Assembly: GCA_946482345.1 (NCBI GenBank)
Contig: CAMLRJ010000176.1
Span: 1-7,074, forward strand
Length of the DNA: 7,074 nt
Source of the DNA: an uncultured Cellvibrio sp.
GTDB lineage: Bacteria; Pseudomonadota; Gammaproteobacteria; Pseudomonadales; Cellvibrionaceae
Direction: 5' to 3'
A model generated the notes under the pieces. That model made no database searches. It worked only from the letters and a program-made list of their open reading frames with translations, and was not told the origin of the DNA. Both the position numbers and the translations under genes were made by a program. Shown here one piece after another: positions 6,235 to 7,074 of the stretch; positions within the stretch are counted from its first letter, which is position 1; the number at the start of each line of letters is the position of its first letter.

Positions 6235-7074
6235 ATGAAAAAAATTATAATTTTAATGCTCGTTGGCATGATGATATCTTGCGGTGGGGGTAGTGGAGGT
6301 GGAGGTAGCACCGAAGAAACGCAAAAGTCGAGCACACATTATGTAACATCATCTTCGACATCGTCGTCTGATGCAGCCTCTTCTGCTCCGGCGCAATTAG
6401 TGTTCAAGAAAAATACGATTTCCAGTATCACTCAAGGAAGAGAAATAGTAAATATTCGAGAAATCAAAAATCATCTCATTATTTTGCACTCCAGAGATGT
6501 AAGAGGCGACTCAAATGATACTGAATTTATTTCCTTAGTTAATAGTGAGACAAATGAAATTTTAGGTGAATTTCCAATTCAGAACTGGATTCAGTACATC
6601 CACGTTAAAGACAGCTACCTATATACTTTTGACTCTACCTCGACATTTACTATTTATAAAATAAATGAATTAAACGAAAAAACTTTTGATGTTGTTAGTC
6701 AACTTACAATTCCTGCAACTTTACGTAACTCAAGTATTATTTTTATTGAAGATAAAAATGTAATTCTGGGTTACTACGAAGGTAATATTTTTTCACTTAA
6801 ATACTCAGAGAATTCATTTTTCGATTTTAAAGAACTACCAATCAAACTTCCAAACTTTTATACACCCCAATGGGATACAAATGATTCCAAGTTATATGTA
6901 TGGATAGAGCCGGGGAAAATTTCGGAATATGCGGTTGAGCTCGATGGCTCAATTACCTGGACCTCAGATATTTCATTTATTCCAGATCCAAATGTAGTTA
7001 CCACACCCTGGTTCAAGATTTCTCACAATGGAAACATTTTAGTGACGCTGGACCACACAATTCAATCATTTAAG
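6235..7074 (+). CDS. Putative lipoprotein with Gly/Ser linker, C-terminus beyond the window
   Basis: An open frame of 280 codons reaching the right edge without a stop. Residues 1-15 (MKKIIILMLVGMMIS) form a signal peptide followed by C16, a lipidation cysteine; the -3 residue is Met, less usual than Leu, but Ile-Ser-Cys fits the lipobox. Next come a glycine-rich linker GGGSGGGGS (17-25) and a Ser/Thr/Ala-rich stretch to about residue 55, which probably spaces the folded part from the membrane. The remainder is rich in short hydrophobic strands, aromatic residues and Asp/Asn turns (for example NHLIILHSRD, DSYLYTFDS, SKLYVWIEPG, LDGSITWTS), suggesting a beta-propeller-like or other all-beta domain; I do not recognise the family. 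The start has AAAGGA (6221-6226) 8 nt upstream. The coding sequence is much more AT-rich than gcvP, 22 bp before it, and no terminator is seen between them, so readthrough from gcvP is possible. Confidence 0.85.
   Translation, partial: MKKIIILMLVGMMISCGGGSGGGGSTEETQKSSTHYVTSSSTSSSDAASSAPAQLVFKKNTISSITQGREIVNIREIKNHLIILHSRDVRGDSNDTEFISLVNSETNEILGEFPIQNWIQYIHVKDSYLYTFDSTSTFTIYKINELNEKTFDVVSQLTIPATLRNSSIIFIEDKNVILGYYEGNIFSLKYSENSFFDFKELPIKLPNFYTPQWDTNDSKLYVWIEPGKISEYAVELDGSITWTSDISFIPDPNVVTTPWFKISHNGNILVTLDHTIQSFK

Overview
The window looks like chromosomal DNA of a Gammaproteobacterium. The best guess is the Cellvibrio/Saccharophagus side of the class. The reasons are the close similarity of the RIO kinase and GcvP to the gammaproteobacterial forms, moderate G+C in the core genes, and a lipoprotein with a Gly/Ser linker of the kind common in Cellvibrio. 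The genus is an inference; class level is safer.

Layout. The left part is all on the minus strand. It holds the first 41 codons of an MFS-type transporter running off the left edge (1-125), then a complete bacterial RIO1-like kinase (157-1008). An intergenic stretch of 125 bp follows and contains a perfect palindrome of a dispersed-repeat type (1086-1105). Next comes a tight minus-strand series, which in transcription order is: an antitoxin of the 'addiction module' family (2952-3158), its ParE/RelE-type toxin (2666-2962, overlapping by 11 bp), a FrnE-like DsbA-family oxidoreductase (1998-2636), and an AT-rich two-helix membrane protein resembling putative phage abortive-infection proteins (1134-1970). 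Gaps in this series are 29 bp or less, so one transcript is plausible.

A divergent spacer of 162 bp (3159-3320) carries a 7-bp inverted repeat. It separates this series from the plus-strand gcvP (3321-6212), which encodes the complete glycine-cleavage P-protein of 963 residues. gcvT and gcvH are not next to it. Directly after gcvP (22 bp gap) starts an AT-rich putative lipoprotein with a Gly/Ser-rich linker, open to the right edge (6235-7074).

Functionally this is mostly a housekeeping neighbourhood (kinase, thiol-disulfide protein, glycine cleavage) with small accessory genes inserted: a toxin-antitoxin pair, an Abi-like membrane protein and a lineage-specific lipoprotein. I did not find a clearly new multi-gene system. 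The best candidate for a second look is the Abi-like membrane gene at the end of the toxin-antitoxin/oxidoreductase series.
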